Positions 24,989 through 33,260 of a stretch of 64,000 nucleotides of DNA are shown in pieces. Each line of letters starts with the position of its first letter. Position 1 is the stretch's first letter. Position numbers and translations under genes: made by a program. The notes below the pieces were generated by a model that made no database searches, was not told where the DNA came from, and worked only from the letters and a program-made list of their open reading frames with translations. The stretch is from Mycobacterium sp. E2479 (GTDB lineage Bacteria > Actinomycetota > Actinomycetes > Mycobacteriales > Mycobacteriaceae), in the NCBI RefSeq assembly GCF_001667925.1, contig NZ_LZJR01000027.1, positions 1-64,000 on the forward strand, in the 5' to 3' direction.

Positions 24989-26518
24989 CTAGGCCGCGAT
25001 GAGTTCGCGGTGAACGTGACCCAACACGCGCGGCAGCTCGTCGACCCGGCGGATGCGTCGTGATCGGCGCGAGCCGAAGACTTCGGGAAGTGGATCGACC
25101 CGCGTCAATCCCACCCCGATGTAGTAGACGAAAACGCCGGCATCTTCGGCCTCCTCGACGGCGTGGTTGACGTCCGCCCAGGCGTAGCGGCCCTCGTAAC
25201 CCTCGTCGGAGATCAGGCCGTCCCCGATCACGATGAGTAACCGCCGCTCCGTCGGTTGCACCAGTAGCCGGGTCGTCAAGTGACGCAACGGTGCGCCAAG
25301 TCGGGTGTAGCCGGCAGTGACCAGGCCCTGAGTGCTGGGGGCGACGAAGTCGCGGTCGGTGAAATCCTTGAGGCAGCGAACCTCGACGCGGTGGCGAGTG
25401 TTTCCGGTGAAAACGAAGATCCCGTGTCTTTCCTTGGCCTGGGTCATCGCCTGTGACAGCGCGTCGGCACACTGTAATTCGAGCTGGAAGATGTGGCCCT
25501 GGTGTGCTCCGAGTGAGGAACTACCGTCCAGCAGAAGGCATGTTGTGACATCGCGGTGCGTCGGAATGAGGTCACGAAATACACGACCGTCGCTGAACTT
25601 GCCGGTCGATAGGTCGATGTAGTGATCGACGTAGCGGTCGATGTCCAGATCGCAACCGTCCTCGAGACCGTTCCGCATTACCCGCTGTGTGCGCATCTCG
25701 AAGTACCGTCTTAGGTCTGCTGGCCGGCGGCTCGGTCGTTGTGATGATGCGGTGTGCGTGCGTTCGAGCACCGCGACGTGATCGGGAAGGAACCGATTGG
25801 ACCAAAAGTCCCACTCTGGATAAGGCACACCCGCGCGTTGGTCCACAGAGATCTCGATCTCTTCGTCCTCGGGGCGGCTTGGTAAAGGGAGATTGGGGTT
25901 TTTGACGCCGCCTTCGCCGCCGACCGGTACCGAGTAAATGCGGTAGGCGTCCTGACGCCGTGACGTCCACGGCATCCTGCCCCACATTCTGCGGGTGCCT
26001 TCCACCATTCCGCGGCGGTTGGCGACGGGGCTAGGCAGCCTCCCAAGCAGCCGCCACGAGGGCAGCGGCGCGCCGGAATCTGCCAGGGCAAGGGCGTAGT
26101 CGAGCATCGCCTCGGCGTCGAGCTCGTCGAAGATCGGCTCCAGTCCGGGTAGTCGTCGTCGAAGTTCTGCCATCGTGCCGGGCCAGTTCGTCGCCAACCA
26201 GCCCATCGCGACGCGGCCCTCGATGACCATCAGGGCTCGTAGTTCCCGGGCCGTCAGTTCGTGAATCGAACGCTGCGCGAGGAGATCTTTCGAAGGTGCG
26301 CATTGCAGGCCCACGCCACAGGAAAGCGTGCGCAACGTCCAGTCCGGCTCCAGCATCGGGAAAGGCACGTTAATAATCGTGCGGCCGCTGTTCAGACTGA
26401 AGGCGCGGTGGGTCCCGGAAACAAGGCGTACGCCCTGGCGCTTACCACTCGAAAACGCCACCGCGACAAGGGAACAGCTTTTCTCAGCGTGGAGTGCAGA
26501 TAGCATGCCGTCAGCCAT
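24989..26518 (-). CDS. VWA-domain protein, NorD/CbbO-like
   Basis: A 509-residue protein. The N-terminal half is helical. A NorD/CbbO signature VPYPEWDFWSNRF is at about residues 231-243. The VWA domain begins near residue 325, with the MIDAS motif DGSSS at 331-335, a GYTRLGAPLRHLT segment for the MIDAS Thr, and VIGDGLISDEGYEG for its later Asp. Acts with the downstream AAA+ ATPase as a chaperone for a metalloenzyme; peripheral to the membrane in NorD systems. The start codon lies 2 nt after a strong hairpin that buries the AGGA ribosome site, suggesting lowered or controlled translation relative to the upstream peptide gene. Confidence 0.88.
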   Translation of the reverse strand: MADGMLSALHAEKSCSLVAVAFSSGKRQGVRLVSGTHRAFSLNSGRTIINVPFPMLEPDWTLRTLSCGVGLQCAPSKDLLAQRSIHELTARELRALMVIEGRVAMGWLATNWPGTMAELRRRLPGLEPIFDELDAEAMLDYALALADSGAPLPSWRLLGRLPSPVANRRGMVEGTRRMWGRMPWTSRRQDAYRIYSVPVGGEGGVKNPNLPLPSRPEDEEIEISVDQRAGVPYPEWDFWSNRFLPDHVAVLERTHTASSQRPSRRPADLRRYFEMRTQRVMRNGLEDGCDLDIDRYVDHYIDLSTGKFSDGRVFRDLIPTHRDVTTCLLLDGSSSLGAHQGHIFQLELQCADALSQAMTQAKERHGIFVFTGNTRHRVEVRCLKDFTDRDFVAPSTQGLVTAGYTRLGAPLRHLTTRLLVQPTERRLLIVIGDGLISDEGYEGRYAWADVNHAVEEAEDAGVFVYYIGVGLTRVDPLPEVFGSRRSRRIRRVDELPRVLGHVHRELIAA

Positions 26519-26520
26519 GG

Positions 26521-26543
26521 CCGGTTCCTGGAGCCGGAACCGG
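26521..26543 (-). promoter_or_regulatory. Hairpin sequestering the ribosome site of the VWA gene
   Basis: Perfect 8-bp stem CCGGTTCC / GGAACCGG with a 7-nt loop in the transcript between the 32-residue peptide gene and the VWA gene. The 3' arm contains the GGA of the Shine-Dalgarno sequence and ends 2 nt before the ATG at 26518. No U-run follows, so it is unlikely to be an intrinsic terminator. Likely effect is lower translation or mRNA processing to set subunit ratios. Confidence 0.6.
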
Positions 26544-26572
26544 CAGCGTACGGGCCGCCCTAGGGGCGGACC

Positions 26573-26671
26573 TCAGAAGGTGCCGATGTTGGCCATCACC
26601 CAGTACCAGAACCAAATGATCAGTGCGCAGCCGCCCCACGCGACTACGAAGCGGATGATGTCTTCGACCAT
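26573..26671 (-). CDS. 32-residue single-helix membrane peptide
   Basis: ATG 26671 has a near-ideal GGAGGT site 6 nt upstream. The peptide begins VEDIIRFVVAWGG, continues as a Trp/Ile-rich helix IIWFWYW, and ends VMANIGTF. It starts 42 bp after the TetR stop, as the first structural gene of the operon. The strong ribosome site and following hairpin suggest it is made in excess over the chaperones. Probably a small subunit or assembly peptide of the membrane complex. No homologue recognised. Confidence 0.75.
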   Translation of the reverse strand: MVEDIIRFVVAWGGCALIIWFWYWVMANIGTF

Positions 26672-26713
26672 GACGAGACCTCCAAAAGGGTGGCGAATCT
26701 TCGAACTTGAAAG

Positions 26714-27361
26714 TCACCGGGCCTCCAGCCCGCGGCAGAAGTGAGCGAGGTACTTCTCGAGCATGGATACTCGGCCGGGCGAAGCCTCCCGGTTGGTGAC
26801 CAGCAGCCCATACAAGCCGATGAGGAAGAAGACGGCGCTGGCACCGGCATCGACGTCGGCGCAGACCTCACCACGGTCTCGGGCCATCTCGATCTGCTGG
26901 ATGACGATGAGCACGATCGGGTGCGTCGCCGAATCATTCAGCTCGGGTTGAGTGGCCGAAAAATAGAGGTTGAGAACGTCACGGAACAGCACATTGCCCA
27001 AGCGCTCTTCCTCTGCCACAACGCCTTTGATCACCTCGGCCAAAGCCGACTCGAGGTCGACCGTTGAGGTTAGCGCTCGGGTGAGTTCGTCGGCGATCTT
27101 GGTCTCCTCGCGGCGGGTGAGCTCGGCCAATACGTGTTCCTTAGTGGGGAAGTGGAAGTAGAAGGTGCCCCGAGCTACGCCTGCGCCCAGCACAACCGCA
27201 TTGACATCGGTGTCGGCGACGCCGTTGCGCCCGAACTCACGTACAGCAGCGTTGAAAACACGCTCACGCGTCTCGATCCGTTGAGCTTCGCGACTCGGGA
27301 ACTTCACATCCGGGCGCCTGAGGCCCGCACCGTCAGCAAACGACCGCGTCGCACTTGCCAT
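26714..27361 (-). CDS. TetR/AcrR-family transcriptional regulator
   Basis: A 215-residue regulator. HTH region about residues 25-70 with TDVNAVVLGAGVARGTFYFHFPTKEHVLAEL. The C-terminal domain contains VLFRDVLNLYFSATQPELNDSATHPIVLIVI and a hydrophobic SAVFFLIGLYGLLV helix. ATG 27361 (AAGGGG 5 nt upstream) is preferred over a GTG at 27379. It is the first gene of the minus-strand membrane operon and divergent from the crotonase at 27550, so it probably controls its own operon. Ligand unknown. Not closely related to the 2432 or 9078 TetR proteins. Confidence 0.9.
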   Translation of the reverse strand: MASATRSFADGAGLRRPDVKFPSREAQRIETRERVFNAAVREFGRNGVADTDVNAVVLGAGVARGTFYFHFPTKEHVLAELTRREETKIADELTRALTSTVDLESALAEVIKGVVAEEERLGNVLFRDVLNLYFSATQPELNDSATHPIVLIVIQQIEMARDRGEVCADVDAGASAVFFLIGLYGLLVTNREASPGRVSMLEKYLAHFCRGLEAR

Positions 27362-27512
27362 CCAAACCCCTTGGTACACGTAAATCTATCTGCGCACGCT
27401 AACTCTATAGCCAATTTCTGACGGTCGTCAATGACTAATGTCGACGACGAATGTCAAAAGAAGATCTGCGCCTTACGGGCGCCGTCTCGCGCGTGCGGGG
27501 CACCGAGGAACG

Positions 27513-27541
27513 TGACAAATGAACACAAAGTGTTCTATTAT
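27513..27541 (+). promoter_or_regulatory. Leaderless promoter with embedded operator (22-bp element, copy 6)
   Basis: -35 TGACAA (27513-27518), 17-bp spacer, -10 TATTAT (27536-27541); transcription would begin at or next to the ATG at 27550. The spacer contains the perfect inverted repeat GAACAC-AAA-GTGTTC (27521-27535). The 22-bp island element spans 27515-27536. A bound repressor would block RNA polymerase. Confidence 0.65.
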
Positions 27542-27549
27542 TCACCCTG

Positions 27550-28347
27550 ATGACAGACCTGCCTGAGGGCACCTCGGAGCTCACCGGGTGCGACGAGATC
27601 CTTGTTGCTGTCCACGGTCCCGTGCGGATCGTGACGTTGAACAACCCCGACAACGCCAACGCGGTCAACAACAGGATGCACACCGCGTTCACCCGGTTGT
27701 GGGGCACGCTGGCCGACGACCCCGACGCCCGGGCAGTGCTCATCACCGGCACCGGCGACTACTTCTCCGCCGGGGGAAACCTGGTGGAATGGCTGGAAAC
27801 CCACGTCAACAACCCGGTCACACGCCGTGCCGGAATGCGCGACGCACGGCGGATCGTGCGCGACATGATCGACTTTCCCCTGCCGGTGGTCGCGGCCGTC
27901 AACGGGCCCGCCGTCGGCTTCGGGTGCAGCATCGCCGTGTTGTGCGACATCGTGTTGATGTCCGACCGGTCGTTCTTCGCCGACACCCACGTCGCGAGTG
28001 GTCTGGTCGCCGGCGATGGCGGGTCGGTGCTGTGGCCGTTGCTGATGAGCCTTATCAAGGCAAAGGAGTACCTGATGCTCGGTGAACGCATCAACGCCGA
28101 CAAGGCCGTAGAACTCGGCTTGGCCAACCGCGTTGTACCGCACGCGCAGATCAAACAGGAGGGCCTGGCAGTGGCCCACCGCCTGGCCGCGCTGCCGGCG
28201 CGGGCAGTGCAGGACACGAAGAGAACGTTGAATCTGCATGCCCAACGCGCGATCACCGGCATCCTCGAGTACGGGATATCGGCTGAGACAGAGTGTTTCA
28301 CCACACCCGAGCACCGGGCTGCTATCGACAAGTTCCTGAACCGGTAG
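27550..28347 (+). CDS. Enoyl-CoA hydratase/isomerase-family protein
   Basis: A 265-residue crotonase: LNNPDNANAVNNRMHTAF, FSAGGNLVEW, NGPAVGFGCSIAVLCDIVLMSDRSFF and AGDGGSVLWPLL. The first catalytic Glu is Ser (GFGCSIAVLCD); a D-G-G motif follows the second position, as in some isomerases and lyases. The ATG is probably the first transcribed codon, since a promoter -10 lies 8 nt upstream and no ribosome site is present. First of two crotonase genes in tandem; divergent from the membrane operon. Confidence 0.87.
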   Translation: MTDLPEGTSELTGCDEILVAVHGPVRIVTLNNPDNANAVNNRMHTAFTRLWGTLADDPDARAVLITGTGDYFSAGGNLVEWLETHVNNPVTRRAGMRDARRIVRDMIDFPLPVVAAVNGPAVGFGCSIAVLCDIVLMSDRSFFADTHVASGLVAGDGGSVLWPLLMSLIKAKEYLMLGERINADKAVELGLANRVVPHAQIKQEGLAVAHRLAALPARAVQDTKRTLNLHAQRAITGILEYGISAETECFTTPEHRAAIDKFLNR

Positions 28348-28357
28348 GACTGGTCCG

Positions 28358-29128
28358 ATGGTCGACGACGCTGACGCGGACGCTCTGCTAGTCCGTTACG
28401 AAGAGCGGGACGGCATCGCTGTGGTCTTATTGGACCGGCCGCGCCAGCGTAATGCCTTGTGCTACGAATCGTGGACCGAGCTATCGATCGCACTCGGTGG
28501 CATCGTTGCGTACGGCGCCCGCGGTGTGGTCTTGGCCGGCGCGGAGGGATTCTTCAGCTCCGGAGGTGATTTGAAGACCGGACCCGCCCGTGGCAGCGGG
28601 CCGTTGGGGCCCGCGGGCCGCGTCGAGCACGCGCAACGAGTGATGGAACAACTCAAAGCTGTGCCGGTGCCGACTATCGCGGCGGTTGAAGGCGCGGCGA
28701 TTGGCCTCGGCTGGAGTCTGGCGTTGTCGTGCGACCTAGTTGTAAGCGCCTCCGATGCCTTCTTCGCTGCTCCATTCGTGGCACGCGCGGTGATACCCGA
28801 CGGCGGGCTGGCCTGGCGCCTCACTCAACAGCTGGGCCGACACCGCGCGGCGTCCCTATTACTGCGCGGCATACGGCTATCGGCCGCCGAGGCCGAACGG
28901 CTAGGACTGGTGACCGACGTCGTCGAACCCGGATCGGCGATCGATCGCGCCGTCGCGATAGCCAACGAACTAGCACAGGCCGATGCAGGGGCGGTGGAAA
29001 TGACGAAACGGTTGATCAATTCTGCTGAAAGTGCGCAACTTGCCGCCTTTCATCCGCTTGAGCTGGCAATGGCGACCGTAGCGCAGCAACGTTCGGCGGC
29101 CACCGAGGGACGAGCTGCCTACTCCTGA
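28358..29128 (+). CDS. Enoyl-CoA hydratase/isomerase-family protein
   Basis: A 256-residue crotonase 10 bp after the previous one: DRPRQRNALCYESW, FSSGGDLKTG, EGAAIGLGWSLALSCDLVVSASDAFFAAPF and VIPDGGLAWRLTQ. The first catalytic Glu is Ser, and PDGG occupies the region that supplies an acid/base in several isomerases. It is not a close copy of its neighbour, so the tandem pair probably acts on successive intermediates or forms a mixed oligomer. Convergent with the FadE gene (2 bp gap). Confidence 0.86.
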   Translation: MVDDADADALLVRYEERDGIAVVLLDRPRQRNALCYESWTELSIALGGIVAYGARGVVLAGAEGFFSSGGDLKTGPARGSGPLGPAGRVEHAQRVMEQLKAVPVPTIAAVEGAAIGLGWSLALSCDLVVSASDAFFAAPFVARAVIPDGGLAWRLTQQLGRHRAASLLLRGIRLSAAEAERLGLVTDVVEPGSAIDRAVAIANELAQADAGAVEMTKRLINSAESAQLAAFHPLELAMATVAQQRSAATEGRAAYS

Positions 29129-29130
29129 TT

Positions 29131-30333
29131 TCAGCGGGGCATGCCCAGCCCAACCGTCGAGATCAGATCTCGCTGAATCTCGCTGGTGCCCCCGCCTATC
29201 GAGTGCAGGAGAGACAGCAACAACCCCTCCGAGAAATGGCCATCGAGCACCGAGTCCGGATCGTCCGGCATGAGTTCGCCTGCGTGCCCGAGGATCTGGG
29301 CCCCGAGCCCCCGCAATTCGGCGGTCAATTCGGAGTGATACAGCTTCGATAACGACGGCAGTGCGGCATCCAGGGCACCTTCGGCCTGCAGGTGTGCCAC
29401 CCGATACGACAGGGCGCGACCCACCTCGACGCGTTCGACGGCGCGAGCGAGCGCAACGCGATTGGCCGGATCGGACAGTGGGTCGTGCGTCGATCCCTTT
29501 TGCGCGTGGCACCAGTCGATCAGCTCGTCAAGATAGCGCTGAGCCTGAGCGGCCCTGGTGATATTCGACCGTTCGACGTCGAGCAGTGCCTTTCCGACCG
29601 TCCACCCCTCCCCCTCGGCCCCGACAAGATTGGCCGCGGGAACCCGCACACCATCGAAGAACTCCTCGGCAAAGGTGGGGTAGCCAGTCATCGACCTGAT
29701 GGGTCGACGGGTGATCCCTGGCGAGTCCAGGTCGACGAGAAAGAACGAGATTCCGGCCTGACGCTTGCCCGCCACCGGCGACGTGCGGGCCAGGACGAAG
29801 ATCCAGTCGGCGAGCACGCCGTTGCTTGTCCACGTCTTCTGCCCGTCCAGGACGTAATAGTCGCCGTCTCGTCGAGCGGTCATCCGCAAGGCCGCCAGGT
29901 CCGAGCCCGCCTCCGGCTCCGAATAGCCCTGTGCCCACATACGTTCCGAGCGCGCGATGGCCGGCAGATGCTCCGCTTTCTGTTCTGACGTACCGAATTT
30001 GAACAATACTGGCGCCAACATGTTCACCCCGTTGGTGTTCACCAGTGGCGCGCCCGCATACGCAAGCTCTTCACGGATGACCACCTGCTCCACGACACCG
30101 CGGCCGCCGCCTTCGTACTGGGCCGGCCAGTGCGGCACAAACCATCCCTGCTCGTGTAACGCCTTACAGAACAAGACCGCACGCTCGTGGGCGTCGCGCG
30201 GCAGGTAGTCGGGATTGGCCGCAGTCCGACGGAACTCGTCAGGCAGGTTGTGCGCCAGCCAATCACGCACCGACGCACGAAGTGACTCGGTGTCCTCGTC
30301 CCCGCCAAACCGGATGATCGGCTGAAGTGGCAT
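29131..30333 (-). CDS. Acyl-CoA dehydrogenase (FadE-like)
   Basis: A full 400-residue acyl-CoA dehydrogenase. LPDEFRRTAANPDYLPRD and WPAQYEGGGRG are in the N-terminal domain, YSEPEAGSDLAALRMTA is the standard flavin/substrate loop, QKTWTSNG follows, and the C-terminal GGGTSEIQRDL binds FAD. All expected motifs are intact, so it is likely active. Oxidises an acyl-CoA to the 2-enoyl-CoA using FAD, with electrons passed to ETF. The next minus-strand gene upstream is a crotonase, 2 bp away, so the two form an operon starting at 31148. Confidence 0.9.
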   Translation of the reverse strand: MPLQPIIRFGGDEDTESLRASVRDWLAHNLPDEFRRTAANPDYLPRDAHERAVLFCKALHEQGWFVPHWPAQYEGGGRGVVEQVVIREELAYAGAPLVNTNGVNMLAPVLFKFGTSEQKAEHLPAIARSERMWAQGYSEPEAGSDLAALRMTARRDGDYYVLDGQKTWTSNGVLADWIFVLARTSPVAGKRQAGISFFLVDLDSPGITRRPIRSMTGYPTFAEEFFDGVRVPAANLVGAEGEGWTVGKALLDVERSNITRAAQAQRYLDELIDWCHAQKGSTHDPLSDPANRVALARAVERVEVGRALSYRVAHLQAEGALDAALPSLSKLYHSELTAELRGLGAQILGHAGELMPDDPDSVLDGHFSEGLLLSLLHSIGGGTSEIQRDLISTVGLGMPR

Positions 30334-30335
30334 GG

Positions 30336-31148
30336 TCAGATGCGCTCACTGGGTTTGGAACTCTTCTTCATCAGCTCCGCGAGGAACTGCTGGAACTCCT
30401 GGCTACCGGTCACCACCGCCTGAAGGTCGTTGCTCGCTTGTTGGTGCGTGCGGAAACCCATTGTTTCCCACGCCCGGATTACACCTGATTTGACGGCCTG
30501 CAACGTGATCAGGGGCGCGGTGGCAATCTTCGCGGCCAGTTCCTCGACGGCGGCTTCGAGTTGATCGGTGGGCACCACTCGATTCACCAGACCGAACTCG
30601 AGCGCTTGCGCGGCAGTCAACCGTTGAGCCGTGTACAAATATTCGGCCGCCCGCTTGTAGTTCATGAACACCCACGGCTCGAACATCGTTTCGGCACCGG
30701 GCAGCCCAAACCCCGGCACCAGAGGCATCTGGAACCACGCATCCTCGGAACAGACGGTGATCTCGGGAATCAGCGCCCAGGTCGTGCCCCCACCGATCGC
30801 GTAGCCGTGTACCTGGGCGATCACCGGCTTGGGGAACTCCCACAACTTGAGGACGGGCCACAGGAACAATTGCGCCGCAGAACGCCACACTTTCCCCGAT
30901 GCTTCCAGCTCGGCTTTGAACTCCGGGTACGCGCCGGTGGGGACGTGACCAGAGCAGAAGCCCTTGCCATTGGCTTTGATGATGACCACCTTCACGTCGT
31001 AGTCGTACTGCGCGTCGTCGAGGGCCGCGTTGACGCTATGGACCATTTCCGAGCTCTGCGCGTTGGCGGCGTCAGGATTGTTCAGGATGATGCGCGCGAT
31101 CGGGCCGTCCTTCTGGTAGATCACGTGCTCCAGTTCTCGCGTTTCCAC
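30336..31148 (-). CDS. Enoyl-CoA hydratase/isomerase-family protein
   Basis: A 270-residue crotonase with divergent details: LNNPDAANAQSSEM, FCSGHVPTG (instead of F-S-A-G-x-D), HGYAIGGGTTWALIPEITVCSEDAWFQ and PGFGLPGAETM. The first catalytic Glu is Thr. The Trp/Pro-rich central region and C-terminal KSSKPSERI are unusual. Probably a specialised member acting on a bulky CoA ester. First gene of the operon with the FadE at 29131; shares the divergent promoter region with the P450 at 31243. Confidence 0.82.
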   Translation of the reverse strand: METRELEHVIYQKDGPIARIILNNPDAANAQSSEMVHSVNAALDDAQYDYDVKVVIIKANGKGFCSGHVPTGAYPEFKAELEASGKVWRSAAQLFLWPVLKLWEFPKPVIAQVHGYAIGGGTTWALIPEITVCSEDAWFQMPLVPGFGLPGAETMFEPWVFMNYKRAAEYLYTAQRLTAAQALEFGLVNRVVPTDQLEAAVEELAAKIATAPLITLQAVKSGVIRAWETMGFRTHQQASNDLQAVVTGSQEFQQFLAELMKKSSKPSERI

Positions 31149-31201
31149 TTCGGTTCTTCCTCCTCAACACCGGGCGGCCCACCACCGCATGGTGCAACTA
31201 T

Positions 31202-31223
31202 ACAGATAATGTATTACTGTTCT
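31202..31223 (+). promoter_or_regulatory. 22-bp island element, copy 7 (crotonase/P450 divergent promoter)
   Basis: Left block ACAGAT, right block CTGTTCT. Including four bases upstream (CTAT), the 26-bp stretch 31198-31223 matches 58551-58576 at 21 positions. It lies 19 bp upstream of the P450 start. Confidence 0.6.
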
Positions 31224-31242
31224 TCAGGAAAGGACGGTGCCG

Positions 31243-32439
31243 ATGACGACAACAGACTTACGTTGGGATCCGTTCGACCGCGCCCTGCACAAGGACCCCT
31301 ACGCCGTCTGGAAACGGCTGCGCGACGAAGCGCCGACCTACTACAACGAACAGTACGACTTCTACGCGCTCAGCCGGTTCTCCGACGTGCTGGAGGCGTC
31401 GCTGGACACCGAGACGTTCTCGTCGGAGCACGGGGTCACCCTGGATGCGATCAGCGAGCAACCGTGGCCGTCGCCCAGGGCGATGATCATGATGGACCCG
31501 CCAGATCACACCGCGTTGCGAAAGATGGTCAATCGCACCTTCTTCCGAACCGAGATTGCCCGACTCGAGGACCGCGTCCGGACGCTGTGCAGCCATTATC
31601 TGGATGCCTTCGTCGGTACCGATGGCTTCGACTACGTGCGTGACTTCTCGATGAAGTTACCGGTGATGGTGATCAGCTCGCTGCTTGGTTTTCCCGAAGA
31701 AGATCACGACAACCTGCGCGAGTGGTCGGATGCCCAGCTCCACCGCGATGAGGGCACAACCCAGCTCAGCGAGGACGGCCAGCAGGCCAACGTCAAACTG
31801 CTCGGCTACTACGCCGACCAGATTCAGCGCCGCAGGGTCGCACCGAGCGACGACATCGTCGGCAACCTGATGACCTCCGACCTCGTCCAGGCAGGTCGCC
31901 AGACCCGTCGCCTCGACGATCGTGAAGTGTTGATGTTCATCGCGATGATCAACGTCGCCGGCAATGAGACGGTTGCGCGCCTGCTGGGATGGGCCGCGCT
32001 GACACTGGCGAACTATCCCGATCAACGCGCCAAGCTGGTGGACCGCCCAGAACTGATCAGCAACGCCGTCGAGGAACTGCTGCGTTACGACGCCCCATCA
32101 CCAGTACAGGGGCGCTACACGAAACGCGATGTCACCTACAACGGCACCCTCATTCCAGCCGGCTCGCGCGTAGCACTGCTGACCGGATCGGCGGGCCGCG
32201 ACGAACGCCAATACGAGAACCCGGACGTCCTTGACGTCGAGCGCGCGGGAATCCGTCACATCAGCTTCGGTCACGGTTCGCACTTCTGTCTGGGCGCGGC
32301 GCTGGCCCGCCTCGAGGCCCGCGTGGCGCTGGAAGAGACGCTGAAGCGTTTTCCCGCCTGGGATGTCGACGAAGACGCCGTGACCTACGTGCACACCAAT
32401 TCGGTGCGCGGGCCCGCCAGCGTGCCGATCCGGCCGTGA
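31243..32439 (+). CDS. Cytochrome P450
   Basis: A 398-residue bacterial class I P450. The I-helix has INVAGNETVARLL, the K-helix has EELLRYD (ExxR), and the heme loop is FGHGSHFCLG with the Cys ligand at about residue 349. Soluble; needs a ferredoxin/reductase supplied elsewhere. ATG 31243 is chosen because AAAGGA is 8 nt upstream, whereas GTG 31237 is too close. Probably hydroxylates the pathway substrate. Overlaps the following crotonase by 4 nt (GTGA). CYP family not assignable by eye. Confidence 0.92.
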   Translation: MTTTDLRWDPFDRALHKDPYAVWKRLRDEAPTYYNEQYDFYALSRFSDVLEASLDTETFSSEHGVTLDAISEQPWPSPRAMIMMDPPDHTALRKMVNRTFFRTEIARLEDRVRTLCSHYLDAFVGTDGFDYVRDFSMKLPVMVISSLLGFPEEDHDNLREWSDAQLHRDEGTTQLSEDGQQANVKLLGYYADQIQRRRVAPSDDIVGNLMTSDLVQAGRQTRRLDDREVLMFIAMINVAGNETVARLLGWAALTLANYPDQRAKLVDRPELISNAVEELLRYDAPSPVQGRYTKRDVTYNGTLIPAGSRVALLTGSAGRDERQYENPDVLDVERAGIRHISFGHGSHFCLGAALARLEARVALEETLKRFPAWDVDEDAVTYVHTNSVRGPASVPIRP

Positions 32440-33233
32440 CCCCCGACCTCGCGGCGCACACACAGGACGCGGTGCGCTGGCTGGTTCTGGACCGACCGGA
32501 CGCCGGCAATTCGGTGACGCGTGCCATGCAGCGGAGCCTGATCGAGAATCTTCAGTCCGCATCCAGCGATCCCGACATCAGAGCGGTGGTGCTCACCGCT
32601 CGGGGCGACCGGCATTTCTGCACCGGACCGAATCTCCACGATCCAGGAATGCAACCCAAAAAAGACAGGGTCGCCGGCGACGCCGCCCGCATTCTGCGCA
32701 CTGGGTCTCAAGCGGTGGTCTCAGCGTTGCTGGACTGCGAAAAGCCCGTGCTGTGCGCGCTCAACGGCATCGCCGCCGGGGTGGGCGCGAGCATGGTGCT
32801 CGCCTGTGACCTCATCGTGGCCGCCGAAAGCGCGCGACTCATAGAGCTTTTCACGCGGCGAGGGCTCGCGCCCGACGGTGGTGCCGCATATCTGCTGGCC
32901 CGTAAGGTGCCCTTCAATGTCGCCAAGCAGCTGCTGTTTTTCGGCGAGGAACTGTCCGCGCCCGAGGCCTACCGGATCGGCCTGGTCAACAAGGTGGTCG
33001 CCGACGGCGACCTCGAGGACGAGGCGGCGGCCTGGGCGCGGCGGCTCGCTAAAGGACCAACACGTGCGCTGGCGGCGGCCAAGGCGATGCTCAACCAGGC
33101 ACTCGACGTGGGTCGTGACGCCGCCCTTCGAACCGAGGCATTGTTGGTGGAACAGGTAGCCGCGACCGACGACGTCGCCGAAGGGATGGCTGCCTTCGTC
33201 GAGCGACGCGATCCCGACTTCCGCGGACGGTGA
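32436..33233 (+). CDS. Enoyl-CoA hydratase/isomerase-family protein
   Basis: A 265-residue crotonase starting GTG 32436. DRPDAGNSVTRAMQ, FCTGPNLHDPG, NGIAAGVGASMVLACDLIVAAESARL and GLAPDGGAAYLLAR are the diagnostic stretches. The first catalytic Glu is Ser (GASMVLACD), with PDGG further on, as in the 28358 protein. Co-translated with the P450, so it probably acts on the hydroxylated CoA ester or its dehydration product. Confidence 0.87.
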   Translation: MTPDLAAHTQDAVRWLVLDRPDAGNSVTRAMQRSLIENLQSASSDPDIRAVVLTARGDRHFCTGPNLHDPGMQPKKDRVAGDAARILRTGSQAVVSALLDCEKPVLCALNGIAAGVGASMVLACDLIVAAESARLIELFTRRGLAPDGGAAYLLARKVPFNVAKQLLFFGEELSAPEAYRIGLVNKVVADGDLEDEAAAWARRLAKGPTRALAAAKAMLNQALDVGRDAALRTEALLVEQVAATDDVAEGMAAFVERRDPDFRGR

Positions 33234-33240
33234 CGGCTAC

Positions 33241-33260
33241 CTAGCGAATGTCATTGCTAG
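33241..33260. terminator. Imperfect inverted repeat between convergent genes
   Basis: CTAGC-AATG and CATT-GCTAG arms with one bulged G, overlapping the stop of the SDR at 33257. It may form a stem in both transcripts and act as a weak bidirectional terminator; no U-run supports this strongly. Confidence 0.3.

Noticed and set aside
21138..27361. Nitric oxide reductase (nor) or particulate methane/ammonia monooxygenase operon
   Set aside because: The NorQ/NorD-like pair is present, but no 12-helix NorB, NorC cytochrome, or PmoB-type cupredoxin protein exists, and the 246-residue protein does not show PmoA/PmoC motifs.
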